This document shows positions 1 through 4,939 of a DNA stretch of 5,744 nucleotides, piece after piece; position 1 is the stretch's first letter; each line of letters starts with the position of its first letter. The notes under the pieces were generated by a model. It saw only the letters and a list, made by a program, of their open reading frames with translations, was not told the DNA's origin and did not search any database. This stretch comes from an uncultured Collinsella sp. (GTDB lineage: Bacteria; Actinomycetota; Coriobacteriia; Coriobacteriales; Coriobacteriaceae): NCBI GenBank assembly GCA_902478825.1, contig CABSMK010000109.1:1-5744 (forward strand). Direction: 5' to 3'. A program made the translations under genes and the position numbers.

Positions 1-46
1 AGATCTGCGCATGTCTCGTGGGCTCGGAGATGTGTATAAGAGACAG
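1..46. other. Nextera sequencing adapter (library artefact)
   Basis: This stretch is not genomic. Bases 1-4 (agat) match the end of the Illumina P7 primer, 5-12 (ctgcgcat) sit where the 8-base i7 index belongs, 13-27 are the Nextera Read 2 adapter (GTCTCGTGGGCTCGG), and 28-46 are the Tn5 mosaic end AGATGTGTATAAGAGACAG. Genuine sequence starts at 47. The index looks like the one I remember as Nextera XT N727, which is a recollection and not a check. Translating this adapter in frame gives the peptide MGSEMCIRDR, which would be attached falsely to the first gene. Confidence 0.98.
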
Positions 47-47
47 G

Positions 48-851
48 TATGTGGCGCTTGAGGCCGGCGATATCGCCGCTGGTGTTGAGGCGTGGCTGGC
101 GCTGCAGACGTTGCCGGTTGCGGCCGTTGATGTTGCTAGGGGTTTTGATCTTGGTATCGGCGAGGTCGATACCGCGCTGCGCGGGCTGGTGGCGCAGGGC
201 GCTGCTTGCGCGCTTGCTGGCTCGGATGGCTCGCTGTATGCAGATTCTTCCGCGCTCGACGCCGCTATGGATGCGCTGGCGGCGACCCTGTCGGCCATGC
301 ACGCGGCGGCTCCCAAGGAGACGGGCTTTACGCCTGGCGCCGTTGCCCATGCTGCGTGGCCTGCCGCTGATGAAGGCGTTGCCTCGGCTCTGATTGCCGA
401 GGGCTGCTCGCGTGGCGTGTGCGCCGCCGAGGGCGCCGAGGTATTCGATCCGCATTCGGCCGCCGCGGCGGCACGCGTGGTGCATGAGGCGTGTGAGCGC
501 ATCGTGGCGCTGCTCGATGGGGCCGGCCTCGATGCGCCGACGTTGCCCGAGGTAGGCGAACAACTGCAGCTCGGCCGCGACACCATGACGCGTGCCCTGC
601 GCGAGCTTTCGCTCAACCGCTCGATCGTTAAGGTCGAACGCGACGTTGCCCTGTCTGCTGCCGCCGAGGCCCATGCGCGCGAACTCGTCGCCGCCGCCAT
701 TGAGGCAGCCGGCGGCGCTGCCACCACGAGCGTGCTGCGCGAGGCCCTGGGCGTGTCGCGCAAACGTGCCATCAGCATCTTGGAGCACCTGGATGCCGTA
801 CGCTTCACAGTCCTCGACAAGGATGCCGGCGGCCTGAGGTCCCTACGCTAG
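48..851 (+). CDS. selB: SelB, selenocysteine-specific elongation factor, C-terminal part
   Basis: SelB is the GTP-binding elongation factor that brings selenocysteyl-tRNA to UGA codons marked by a SECIS RNA hairpin. Only the last 267 codons are present. The EF-Tu-like GTPase domains lie outside the window, because the 5' end is cut at the adapter junction. What remains is the run of winged-helix domains typical of bacterial SelB, which bind the SECIS hairpin and the ribosome. Approximate units by residue of the partial protein are 12-65, 90-135, 160-203 and 215-267. The last carries the most recognisable signature, LREALGVSRKRAISILEHLD at 230-249, a good match to the final winged helix of SelB. 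The protein is very alanine-rich. The stop is TAG, and the selenocysteine tRNA gene begins 36 bases later, which independently supports the call. A full SelB has about 600 residues, so over half is missing. Confidence 0.9.
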   Translation, partial: YVALEAGDIAAGVEAWLALQTLPVAAVDVARGFDLGIGEVDTALRGLVAQGAACALAGSDGSLYADSSALDAAMDALAATLSAMHAAAPKETGFTPGAVAHAAWPAADEGVASALIAEGCSRGVCAAEGAEVFDPHSAAAAARVVHEACERIVALLDGAGLDAPTLPEVGEQLQLGRDTMTRALRELSLNRSIVKVERDVALSAAAEAHARELVAAAIEAAGGAATTSVLREALGVSRKRAISILEHLDAVRFTVLDKDAGGLRSLR

Positions 852-866
852 ATTGGCTGCTCGGTT

Positions 867-875
867 TGGTAAAAT
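867..875 (+). promoter_or_regulatory. extended -10 promoter of selC
   Basis: TGGTAAAAT is a TGn extended -10 element with a good -10 hexamer (TAAAAT). No convincing -35 box lies 16-18 bases upstream, which is common for extended -10 promoters. The expected transcription start is near 882, about 6 bases before the tRNA 5' end at 888, a normal short leader. Its position between the selB stop and the tRNA suggests that selC is transcribed independently of selB. Confidence 0.6.
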
Positions 876-887
876 ACCGCCGCACTT

Positions 888-984
888 GGGAACGGATGGG
901 CTCCGGTGGGCTCCGCGGTCCTCAAAACCGTTGCGAGGCGTGCAAAACGTCTTGGATGTGTTCGATTCACATACGTTCCCGCCA
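888..984 (+). tRNA. selC: tRNA-Sec (selenocysteine tRNA, anticodon TCA)
   Basis: The 97-base gene folds as a bacterial selenocysteine tRNA. The acceptor pairs 888-895 with 973-980: seven Watson-Crick pairs, then G895 opposite A973. The D arm is the diagnostic one, a 6-bp stem 898-903/908-913 (two G-U pairs) around the 4-base loop CGGT. The anticodon stem is 915-919/927-931, with loop CCTCAAA and anticodon TCA at 922-924, which reads UGA. The variable arm is long, 934-941 paired with 947-954. The T arm is 956-960/968-972 with loop TTCGATT. G981 is the discriminator and CCA is encoded at 982-984. The TCA anticodon, 6-bp D stem, long variable arm and SelB next door make the call strong. Two oddities are C921 at position 33, where U is nearly universal, and the G-A pair at acceptor position 8. 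The adjacent SelB would deliver this tRNA to the ribosome. Confidence 0.95.
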
Positions 985-1021
985 TACGCTACCAGCGCTT
1001 TTGTGCTCGCGGTCTTGCTGC

Positions 1022-1048
1022 GTGCCGCAAAGGCGCTGTTTTGTTTTT
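1022..1048 (+). terminator. possible weak terminator after selC
   Basis: GTGCC and GGCGC (1022-1026/1032-1036) form a 5-bp stem with one G-U pair around the loop GCAAA. It is followed by the T-rich run TGTTTTGTTTTT at 1037-1048. The arrangement fits an intrinsic terminator for the tRNA transcript, but the stem is short and the T tract is interrupted by G, so read-through into mobA is possible. Apart from this, I see no clear promoter or gene in the 155 bases between selC and mobA. Confidence 0.35.
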
Positions 1049-1123
1049 GCGTGGGTTTGCCGTGCCGCCCGCTTTATCGGCGACGGTATCTGGCTTCGTG
1101 TGTCGGGTTTCGAGCATGCCGAT

Positions 1124-1130
1124 GGAGGTG
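1124..1130 (+). promoter_or_regulatory. ribosome binding site that sets the mobA start
   Basis: GGAGGTG is a strong Shine-Dalgarno sequence ending 9 bases before the ATG at 1140. The reading frame is open far upstream, with another in-frame ATG at 1116, but that upstream part overlaps the tRNA gene, and the 1116 ATG would place this site inside the coding region. The site therefore selects 1140 as the start. Confidence 0.8.
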
Positions 1131-1139
1131 TTTTGCCGT

Positions 1140-1772
1140 ATGACTATCGTAAGACGGGTCGATCTTTCTTGCGTCGTCCAAGCGGGCGGGCTGTCCTCGC
1201 GCATGGGCCGCGATAAGGCGCGCATGACGTTTTGCGGCGAACCGCTCATCGAGCGCGTGCTGGGTCGGCTGGCGACAGTTGCCGGCGAGTTGGTCGTGAC
1301 GACTTCGCGCCCCAGCGAGCTTGCCTATCTTGAGGAGCGCACGTTTGGCGGTCTGGTGCCGCGAATAGTGTCGGACCTTGAGGGGCCGGCGGGTGCCATG
1401 CGCGGCATCGCGAGCTCGTTGGCCGCGGCGCGATTGCCGTTCGTGGCGATCGTCGCCTGCGATATGCCGTTTGTCTCGCCGGAACTCATCGGCGCGCTCG
1501 CCGATCGTGTTGAGGCCGAGGCGCTCGACGTGTGCGTGCCGTGCGAGGAGCGGGGGATTGAGCCGCTTTGCGCCGTCTGGCGCCGTGACGCGTGTGCGCC
1601 GGCCGCCCATGAGCTGCTCGCCTGCGACCGCCAGCGCATTCGCTGCCTGATCAATCGCGTTCAGGCTGGTTATATGGATGAACCGCAGATCGTTAAGGCC
1701 GCGGGCTCGACGCTCTGCTTCGAAAACGTCAATACGCCCGAGGAGTTTGCGGCGGCCGAGTTACTCGCCTAG
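1140..1772 (+). CDS. mobA: MobA, molybdenum cofactor guanylyltransferase
   Basis: MobA transfers GMP from GTP to molybdopterin in the cytoplasm, giving the guanine dinucleotide form of the cofactor used by the DMSO reductase family, including formate dehydrogenases. The 210-residue protein has the usual family length and the nucleotidyltransferase motifs in order: QAGGLSSRMGRDKA (14-27), the GTP-binding loop; GPAGAMRGI (82-90); CDMPF (107-111), with the metal-binding Asp108; GIEPLCAVW (139-147); and NVNTPEE (196-202). The AGG and GxDK forms of the first motif favour MobA over the cytidylyltransferase MocA, whose loop normally reads AAG. The start is ATG at 1140, behind GGAGGTG. The next gene follows after 15 bases and is probably co-transcribed. 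Lying beside selB and selC suggests a role in maturing a selenocysteine-containing molybdenum enzyme, which is inference. Confidence 0.92.
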   Translation: MTIVRRVDLSCVVQAGGLSSRMGRDKARMTFCGEPLIERVLGRLATVAGELVVTTSRPSELAYLEERTFGGLVPRIVSDLEGPAGAMRGIASSLAAARLPFVAIVACDMPFVSPELIGALADRVEAEALDVCVPCEERGIEPLCAVWRRDACAPAAHELLACDRQRIRCLINRVQAGYMDEPQIVKAAGSTLCFENVNTPEEFAAAELLA

Positions 1773-1787
1773 ACGATTGGAGTTGCC

Positions 1788-2183
1788 ATGTCTCACGATA
1801 TTTGTCCCGACACGGGAGAGCCTTGCACTTGCGATGGTTCCGAGCCCTGTACCTGCGGCTGCGGTGGCTGTGGACATACTGCGGAAGAGGAAGCGGCCGC
1901 CGCGGCGTATCGCGAGGCACATCGCGAAGGCCCGTCCGGTGATGCCCTCGACCACGAGCGCAAGATTATCGTTTCGTTCGACAGCACCTTCGATGTGATG
2001 GAGTGCGAGCAGCTTTGCCTGGATGCCGGCGTGCCCGGGCGCATCATGCCGCTGCCCGGCTCCATCACCGCTGGCTGCGGGCTGTGCTGGGCCATGCCGT
2101 TCTCGGGCGATGCTCTCGCCGCCTTCCGCGCCGCCACCGAGGGCCGCATAACCCCCGCCGACTACCATCAGCTCGTCCTCTAA
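1788..2183 (+). CDS. DUF3343 (putative Se/S carrier) protein with cysteine-rich N-terminus
   Basis: This 131-residue protein has two parts. Residues 1-31 are cysteine-rich: C6, C13, C15, C21, C23, C25 and C28, with repeated CxC spacing (PCTC twice) and a final CxCxxC followed by His30, which resembles a metal- or chalcogen-binding segment. A charged, alanine-rich linker (32-57) leads to the core at 58-131. The core has the pattern of the small DUF3343 family: a strand and Ser-Thr turn (VSFDST, 62-67), a helix, the strand GRIMPLPGSI (84-93), then AGCGLCW (95-101) with C97 and C100. The family has been proposed as a selenium/sulfur carrier. No enzymatic function is proven here. The start is ATG at 1788, with GGAG at 1779-1782 five bases before it. 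It follows mobA by 15 bases, so a link to molybdenum or selenium cofactor chemistry is likely but inferred. There is no signal peptide or membrane segment. Confidence 0.75.
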   Translation: MSHDICPDTGEPCTCDGSEPCTCGCGGCGHTAEEEAAAAAYREAHREGPSGDALDHERKIIVSFDSTFDVMECEQLCLDAGVPGRIMPLPGSITAGCGLCWAMPFSGDALAAFRAATEGRITPADYHQLVL

Positions 2184-2226
2184 CCACCACACCACCACAT
2201 TGGGGACAGGCGCCTTTGTTGTGGTT
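2182..2226 (+). repeat. imperfect dyad with REP-like core after the DUF3343 gene
   Basis: Two adjacent copies of ACCACCAC (2183-2190, 2191-2198) face TGTTGTGGTT (2217-2226). Either copy can pair with it: 2182-2191 pairs over 10 positions with one mismatch, and 2191-2199 over 9 positions with one mismatch. The loop holds TTGGGGACAGGCGCCTTT (2200-2217, the first T at 2200). The phrase GGGGACAGGC(A/G)CC resembles repeated intergenic palindromes I know from other bacteria. No T tract follows, so it is not a standard terminator, although it lies directly at the stop codon. Confidence 0.4.
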
Positions 2227-2261
2227 TGGAACACGTGGACGAAACAGGTTTGAAACACGGG
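2223..2261 (+). repeat. imperfect direct repeat upstream of gdhA
   Basis: GGTTTGGAACACG (2223-2235) and GGTTTGAAACACG (2247-2259) match at 12 of 13 positions, 24 bases apart start to start. Short repeats of this spacing can be operator half-sites, but no regulator is identifiable here. The rest of the 256-base gap holds no plausible gene. Confidence 0.35.
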
Positions 2262-2360
2262 TTTTGCATGTCAGGCACTCAAAAACGCTTCTACCTGCAT
2301 CGTAATCAAAACGAAACATCTGCCCGTCTGCTTATGCGAAACTTTCCCGCAACAGTGCGA

Positions 2361-2366
2361 TATTAT
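2361..2366 (+). promoter_or_regulatory. candidate -10 box for gdhA
   Basis: TATTAT lies 73 bases before the gdhA start in a locally AT-rich patch. No recognisable -35 box is found at 16-18 bases upstream, so this is only a candidate. If it is used, the transcript would begin near 2373 and carry the leader hairpin at 2384-2404. Confidence 0.25.
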
Positions 2367-2383
2367 CCATACTCGATAAAGTT

Positions 2384-2404
2384 CGCGGCGCATAGGGTGC
2401 CGCG
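2384..2404 (+). promoter_or_regulatory. hairpin in the gdhA leader
   Basis: CGCGGCGC (2384-2391) pairs with GTGCCGCG (2397-2404) in an 8-bp stem with one G-U pair around the loop ATAGG. ATTTTT follows at 2411-2416, six bases after the stem, which is too far for a normal terminator. It ends 35 bases before the gdhA ATG and 26 bases before its ribosome binding site, so it could be an attenuator, an mRNA stabiliser or a protein-binding dyad. Confidence 0.45.
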
Positions 2405-2439
2405 ATCAACATTTTTCGTTTCCCATCATTGGAGGAAGC

Positions 2440-3795
2440 ATGAGCTACACGCAGAAAGTTCTCGAAGAGCTCAAGGCCCGCTATCCCGAGCAGCCTGAGT
2501 TCATCCAGGCCGCGACCGAGATCCTCGGCACCATTCAGCCGGCGCTCGACGCCCACCCCGAGTACGAGGAGGCCGCCCTGCTGGAGCGCCTCGTCGAGCC
2601 CGAGCGCATCGTCATGTTCCGTGTTCCCTGGGTCGACGACCAGGGCAAGGTTCAGGTCAACCGCGGTTACCGCGTCGAGTTCAACTCTGCCATTGGACCC
2701 TACAAGGGCGGCCTGCGCTTTAACCCGACGGTCACCCTGGGTATGCTCAAGTTCCTGGGTCTGGAGCAGATCCTCAAGAACAGCCTGACCACCCTTCCCA
2801 TGGGCGGCGGCAAGGGCGGCTCCGACTTTGACCCCAAGGGCAAGTCCAACAACGAGATCATGCACTTCTGCCAGTCCTTCATGACCGAGCTCTATCGCCA
2901 CATTGGCCCCAACACCGACGTTCCCGCCGGCGACCTGGGCGTTGGCGGCCGCGAGGTTGCCTACCTGTTCGGTCAGTACAAGCGCCTGACCAACGAGTGG
3001 ACCGGCGTCCTCACCGGCAAGGGCCTCTCCTTTGGCGGCTCGCTCGCCCGTACCGAGGCCACCGGTTACGGTCTGGCCTACTTTGTGGACGAGTACCTCA
3101 AGAGCCGCGGCGACTCCTTCGAGGGCAAGAACGTCGTCGTTCACGGCTCCGGCAACGTCGCTATCTACGCGGTCCAGAAGGTCACTCAGCTCGGCGGCAA
3201 GGTGCTCGCCTGCTCCGATACCCACGGCTGGGTCGAGGATCCCGACGGCATCGACTACACCGTGCTCGAGCACATCTACAACAAGAAGCGCTCTGGCCAC
3301 GACAAGGGCGTTACGCTCGCTATGTACGTTGACGAGAAGCCCAACGCCGTGTGGCACGAGGGCGACGGCCGCGGCGTGTGGCAGCTTCCCTGCGATATCG
3401 CGCTGCCCTGCGCTCGCGAGAACACGCTGCTGCTCGAGGACGCCCAGGCACTCGTCGCCAACGGCTGCAAGGTGGTCGGCGAGGGCGCGAACATGCCCAC
3501 GACCATCGAGGCCACGACCTACTTCCAGGAGAACGGCGTCGCCTTTATGCCCGGTAAGGCTGCCAACGCCGGCGGTGTTCTCGTGTCCGGCCTGGAGATG
3601 AGCCAGAACGCCGAGCACCTGTCCTGGACCTTCGAGGAGGTCGACGGCAAGCTCGAGCAGCTCATGCGCGGCATGTTCCACAACGTGGACGACACCGCCA
3701 AGGAGTACGGCCAGGAGGGCAACTTCGTCATGGGCGCCAACATCGCCGGCTTCCTGAAGGTCGCCGACGCTATGCTCGCCCAGGGCGTCTGCTAA
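2440..3795 (+). CDS. gdhA: glutamate dehydrogenase, probably NADP-dependent
   Basis: This enzyme interconverts glutamate with 2-oxoglutarate plus ammonium and usually serves ammonium assimilation. At 451 residues it has the length of the hexameric small bacterial class. The N-terminal substrate domain (about 1-200) carries IGPYKGG (K89), QILKNSL (K113), MGGGKGG (K125, catalytic lysine) and PAGDLGVGGRE (D165, catalytic aspartate). The nucleotide domain (about 201-375) carries the Rossmann turn VHGSGNVA (234-241), then the strand ending ACSDTHGW (257-264). The Ser-Asp there resembles NADP-dependent enzymes rather than the clostridial NAD form, so NADP is favoured but not certain. The segments VVGEGANMPTT (345-355) and KAANAGGVLVSGLEMSQN (373-390) are typical of the family. 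The ATG at 2440 follows TTGGAGGAAGC, a strong ribosome binding site. Codon use is strongly biased, as in highly expressed genes. It has its own terminator and no coupling to its neighbours. Confidence 0.97.
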   Translation: MSYTQKVLEELKARYPEQPEFIQAATEILGTIQPALDAHPEYEEAALLERLVEPERIVMFRVPWVDDQGKVQVNRGYRVEFNSAIGPYKGGLRFNPTVTLGMLKFLGLEQILKNSLTTLPMGGGKGGSDFDPKGKSNNEIMHFCQSFMTELYRHIGPNTDVPAGDLGVGGREVAYLFGQYKRLTNEWTGVLTGKGLSFGGSLARTEATGYGLAYFVDEYLKSRGDSFEGKNVVVHGSGNVAIYAVQKVTQLGGKVLACSDTHGWVEDPDGIDYTVLEHIYNKKRSGHDKGVTLAMYVDEKPNAVWHEGDGRGVWQLPCDIALPCARENTLLLEDAQALVANGCKVVGEGANMPTTIEATTYFQENGVAFMPGKAANAGGVLVSGLEMSQNAEHLSWTFEEVDGKLEQLMRGMFHNVDDTAKEYGQEGNFVMGANIAGFLKVADAMLAQGVC

Positions 3796-3821
3796 ATCTT
3801 CGCTCGACATAGCATGCGATG

Positions 3822-3852
3822 AGGCTCCCAGCTATCTGGCTGGGAGCCTTTT
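3822..3852 (+). terminator. intrinsic terminator of gdhA
   Basis: AGGCTCCCAGC (3822-3832) and GCTGGGAGCCT (3839-3849) form a perfect 11-bp stem with the 6-base loop TATCTG, followed by TTT (TTTT including the last paired T). It begins 27 bases after the gdhA stop, the expected place for a Rho-independent terminator. Confidence 0.93.
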
Positions 3853-3870
3853 CTATCCCGGAGGACTCCT

Positions 3871-3945
3871 CATAACTTGCGGTGATATACGGACTGTTTT
3901 GCGTCCCAGAACGGCTAATCAGTCCGTATATCACCGCAAGTTATG
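3871..3945. repeat. perfect 25-bp inverted repeat with nested hairpin
   Basis: The left arm 3871-3895 (from CATAACTTGCGG to ACGGACT) and the right arm 3921-3945 are exact reverse complements over 25 bp, with a 25-base spacer. Inside the spacer GTTTTG (3896-3901) pairs with CAGAAC (3907-3912), one G-U pair, so the whole can fold as a long stem topped by a second hairpin. It lies after the gdhA terminator and before the next promoter. No target-site duplication or T tract is visible. It could be a miniature palindromic element (MITE or REP type) or a bidirectional structural signal; the sequence alone does not decide. Confidence 0.85.
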
Positions 3946-3975
3946 GATGGGTGGGTGGATTTTGTCCTAAAACGG
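3897..3975 (+). repeat. diverged direct repeat in spacer and downstream
   Basis: TTTTGCGTCCCAGAACGG (3897-3914, in the spacer of the inverted repeat) and TTTTGTCCTAAAACGG (3960-3975) align with a 2-base gap and two substitutions. The second copy lies outside the palindrome, which suggests that the element or its binding site extends past 3945. Between the palindrome and the second copy is the G-rich run GGATGGGTGGGTGG (3945-3958). Confidence 0.45.
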
Positions 3976-3991
3976 TGTGCGGCCCCTCGTT

Positions 3992-4000
3992 TGGTACACT
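3992..4000 (+). promoter_or_regulatory. extended -10 promoter of the molybdenum hydroxylase genes
   Basis: TGGTACACT is a TGn extended -10 element with hexamer TACACT. Transcription would start near 4007, about 18 bases before the first ATG of the FAD subunit gene. No good -35 box is visible. It has the same TGG-T layout as the selC promoter. Confidence 0.5.
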
Positions 4001-4024
4001 TAAAAGTACTGGACAAGTGAAGAG

Positions 4025-4939
4025 ATGGGGGAGAACGTGCTCAAGTTCGGTACCTACGTCCGTGTTGGAAACGCGGCCGAAGCCTATGAGCTCTTACAGA
4101 AGAACCGCAACAACAAGATTGTGGGCGGCGGCATCTGGATGCGCCTGGGTTCGCGTCGCGTGGCGACGGCGATTGACCTTTCGGCCTGCGGACTCGATCA
4201 GATCGAGGAGACTGAGACCGAGTTTCGCATCGGCGCCATGTGCACCCTGCGCCAGCTCGAGCGCCATGTCGAGCTCAACGCGCTTGTCAACCATGTCTTT
4301 GAGTTTGCCGTCCACGATATCGTGGGCGTGCAGTTGCGCAATACCGCCACGGTGGGCGGCAGCATTTACGGCCGCTTTGGCTTCTCGGATGTGCTCTCTG
4401 CCTTCCTCGCGCTCGATTCCTATGTTGAGCTGACGGGCGCCGGCCGCGTGCCGCTCGCCGAGTTCGTGGAAATGGGTTACGTGCGCGACGTGATCGAGCA
4501 CATCGTGGTCGTCAAGCACGACTACCGTGCGAGCTACGAGGCCGTGCGCAAGGCCGCGACCGACTTCCCCTCCTTAAACGTCACCGCCGCCTGGTGGGAC
4601 AACAGCTGGCATGTCACCGTGGGCGCCCGCCCGCTACGCGCGACCTTGCTGCAGGGCGAGGCATGCGGCCTTACCGCCGAGCAGCCTTCCGAGGACGAGC
4701 TTCGCGCCCTGGCCGCATCCGTGCGCTCGCTGAGCTACGGCACCAACCTGTGGGGCTCGGCCGACTACCGCCGCCGCATCTCTGCCCCGCTCGCCATCCA
4801 GGCCGTGCGCCGCGCCGCCGGCATCGAGCTTTCTGCCGCGCTTGCCCGCGAGCTCGAGACCGTGCAGGTCCCCAAGTTTGCCACGGACGAGTATTCCTGC
4901 CGCCGCGTGCCCGGCGTCGATTCTAGCGAGGTGCGCTAA
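4025..4939 (+). CDS. FAD-binding subunit of a xanthine dehydrogenase family molybdenum hydroxylase
   Basis: The FAD subunit takes electrons from the iron-sulfur clusters of a cytoplasmic molybdenum hydroxylase and passes them to the final acceptor. The 304-residue protein is a CoxM/XdhB/YgfM-type flavoprotein. KIVGGGIWMRLG (31-42) and RNTATVGGSIYGRFGFSD (105-122) are the two FAD-contacting loops; the second normally reads GGN, here GGS. LALDSYVEL (128-136) ends the FAD domain. Residues about 165-268 form the C-terminal flavoprotein domain, with WGSADYRRRISAPL at 243-256. The tail after 270 is not recognisable. The start is uncertain: ATG at 4025 has only weak upstream complementarity (AGAG), while GTG at 4037 lies three bases after GGGGGAG, which is too close. 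The stop overlaps the next start by one base (TAATG), so the two are translationally coupled. The substrate is not predictable. Confidence 0.87.
   Translation: MGENVLKFGTYVRVGNAAEAYELLQKNRNNKIVGGGIWMRLGSRRVATAIDLSACGLDQIEETETEFRIGAMCTLRQLERHVELNALVNHVFEFAVHDIVGVQLRNTATVGGSIYGRFGFSDVLSAFLALDSYVELTGAGRVPLAEFVEMGYVRDVIEHIVVVKHDYRASYEAVRKAATDFPSLNVTAAWWDNSWHVTVGARPLRATLLQGEACGLTAEQPSEDELRALAASVRSLSYGTNLWGSADYRRRISAPLAIQAVRRAAGIELSAALARELETVQVPKFATDEYSCRRVPGVDSSEVR

Noticed and set aside
1057..1092. Sigma-70 type promoter for mobA
   Set aside because: TTGCCG and TATCTG are 24 bases apart, too far for a -35/-10 pair.
906..1139. Upstream extension of the mobA reading frame
   Set aside because: It runs through the selC tRNA gene, and the strong ribosome binding site at 1124-1130 points to ATG 1140.
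853..1216. Two small open frames (853-1143 and 866-1216) between selB and mobA
   Set aside because: Both cover the tRNA gene and have no ribosome binding site or recognisable protein pattern.
1140..1772. MocA (molybdopterin cytidylyltransferase) as the identity of the mobA gene
   Set aside because: MocA would fit the nearby hydroxylase, but the AGGLSSRMGRDK loop is of the MobA type.
2182..2226. Intrinsic terminator after the DUF3343 gene
   Set aside because: The dyad is AT/GC-mixed with a mismatch and a long loop, and no T tract follows.
2332..3810. Open frame of 492 codons on the minus strand opposite gdhA
   Set aside because: It is the antisense shadow of gdhA. Strong codon bias with C or G in third positions removes stops from the opposite strand, and the translation is a low-complexity run of V, L, G and A without motifs.
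3945..3958. Possible G-quadruplex in GGATGGGTGGGTGG
   Set aside because: It could form at most two tetrads and has no supporting context; chance in a G-rich patch is likely.
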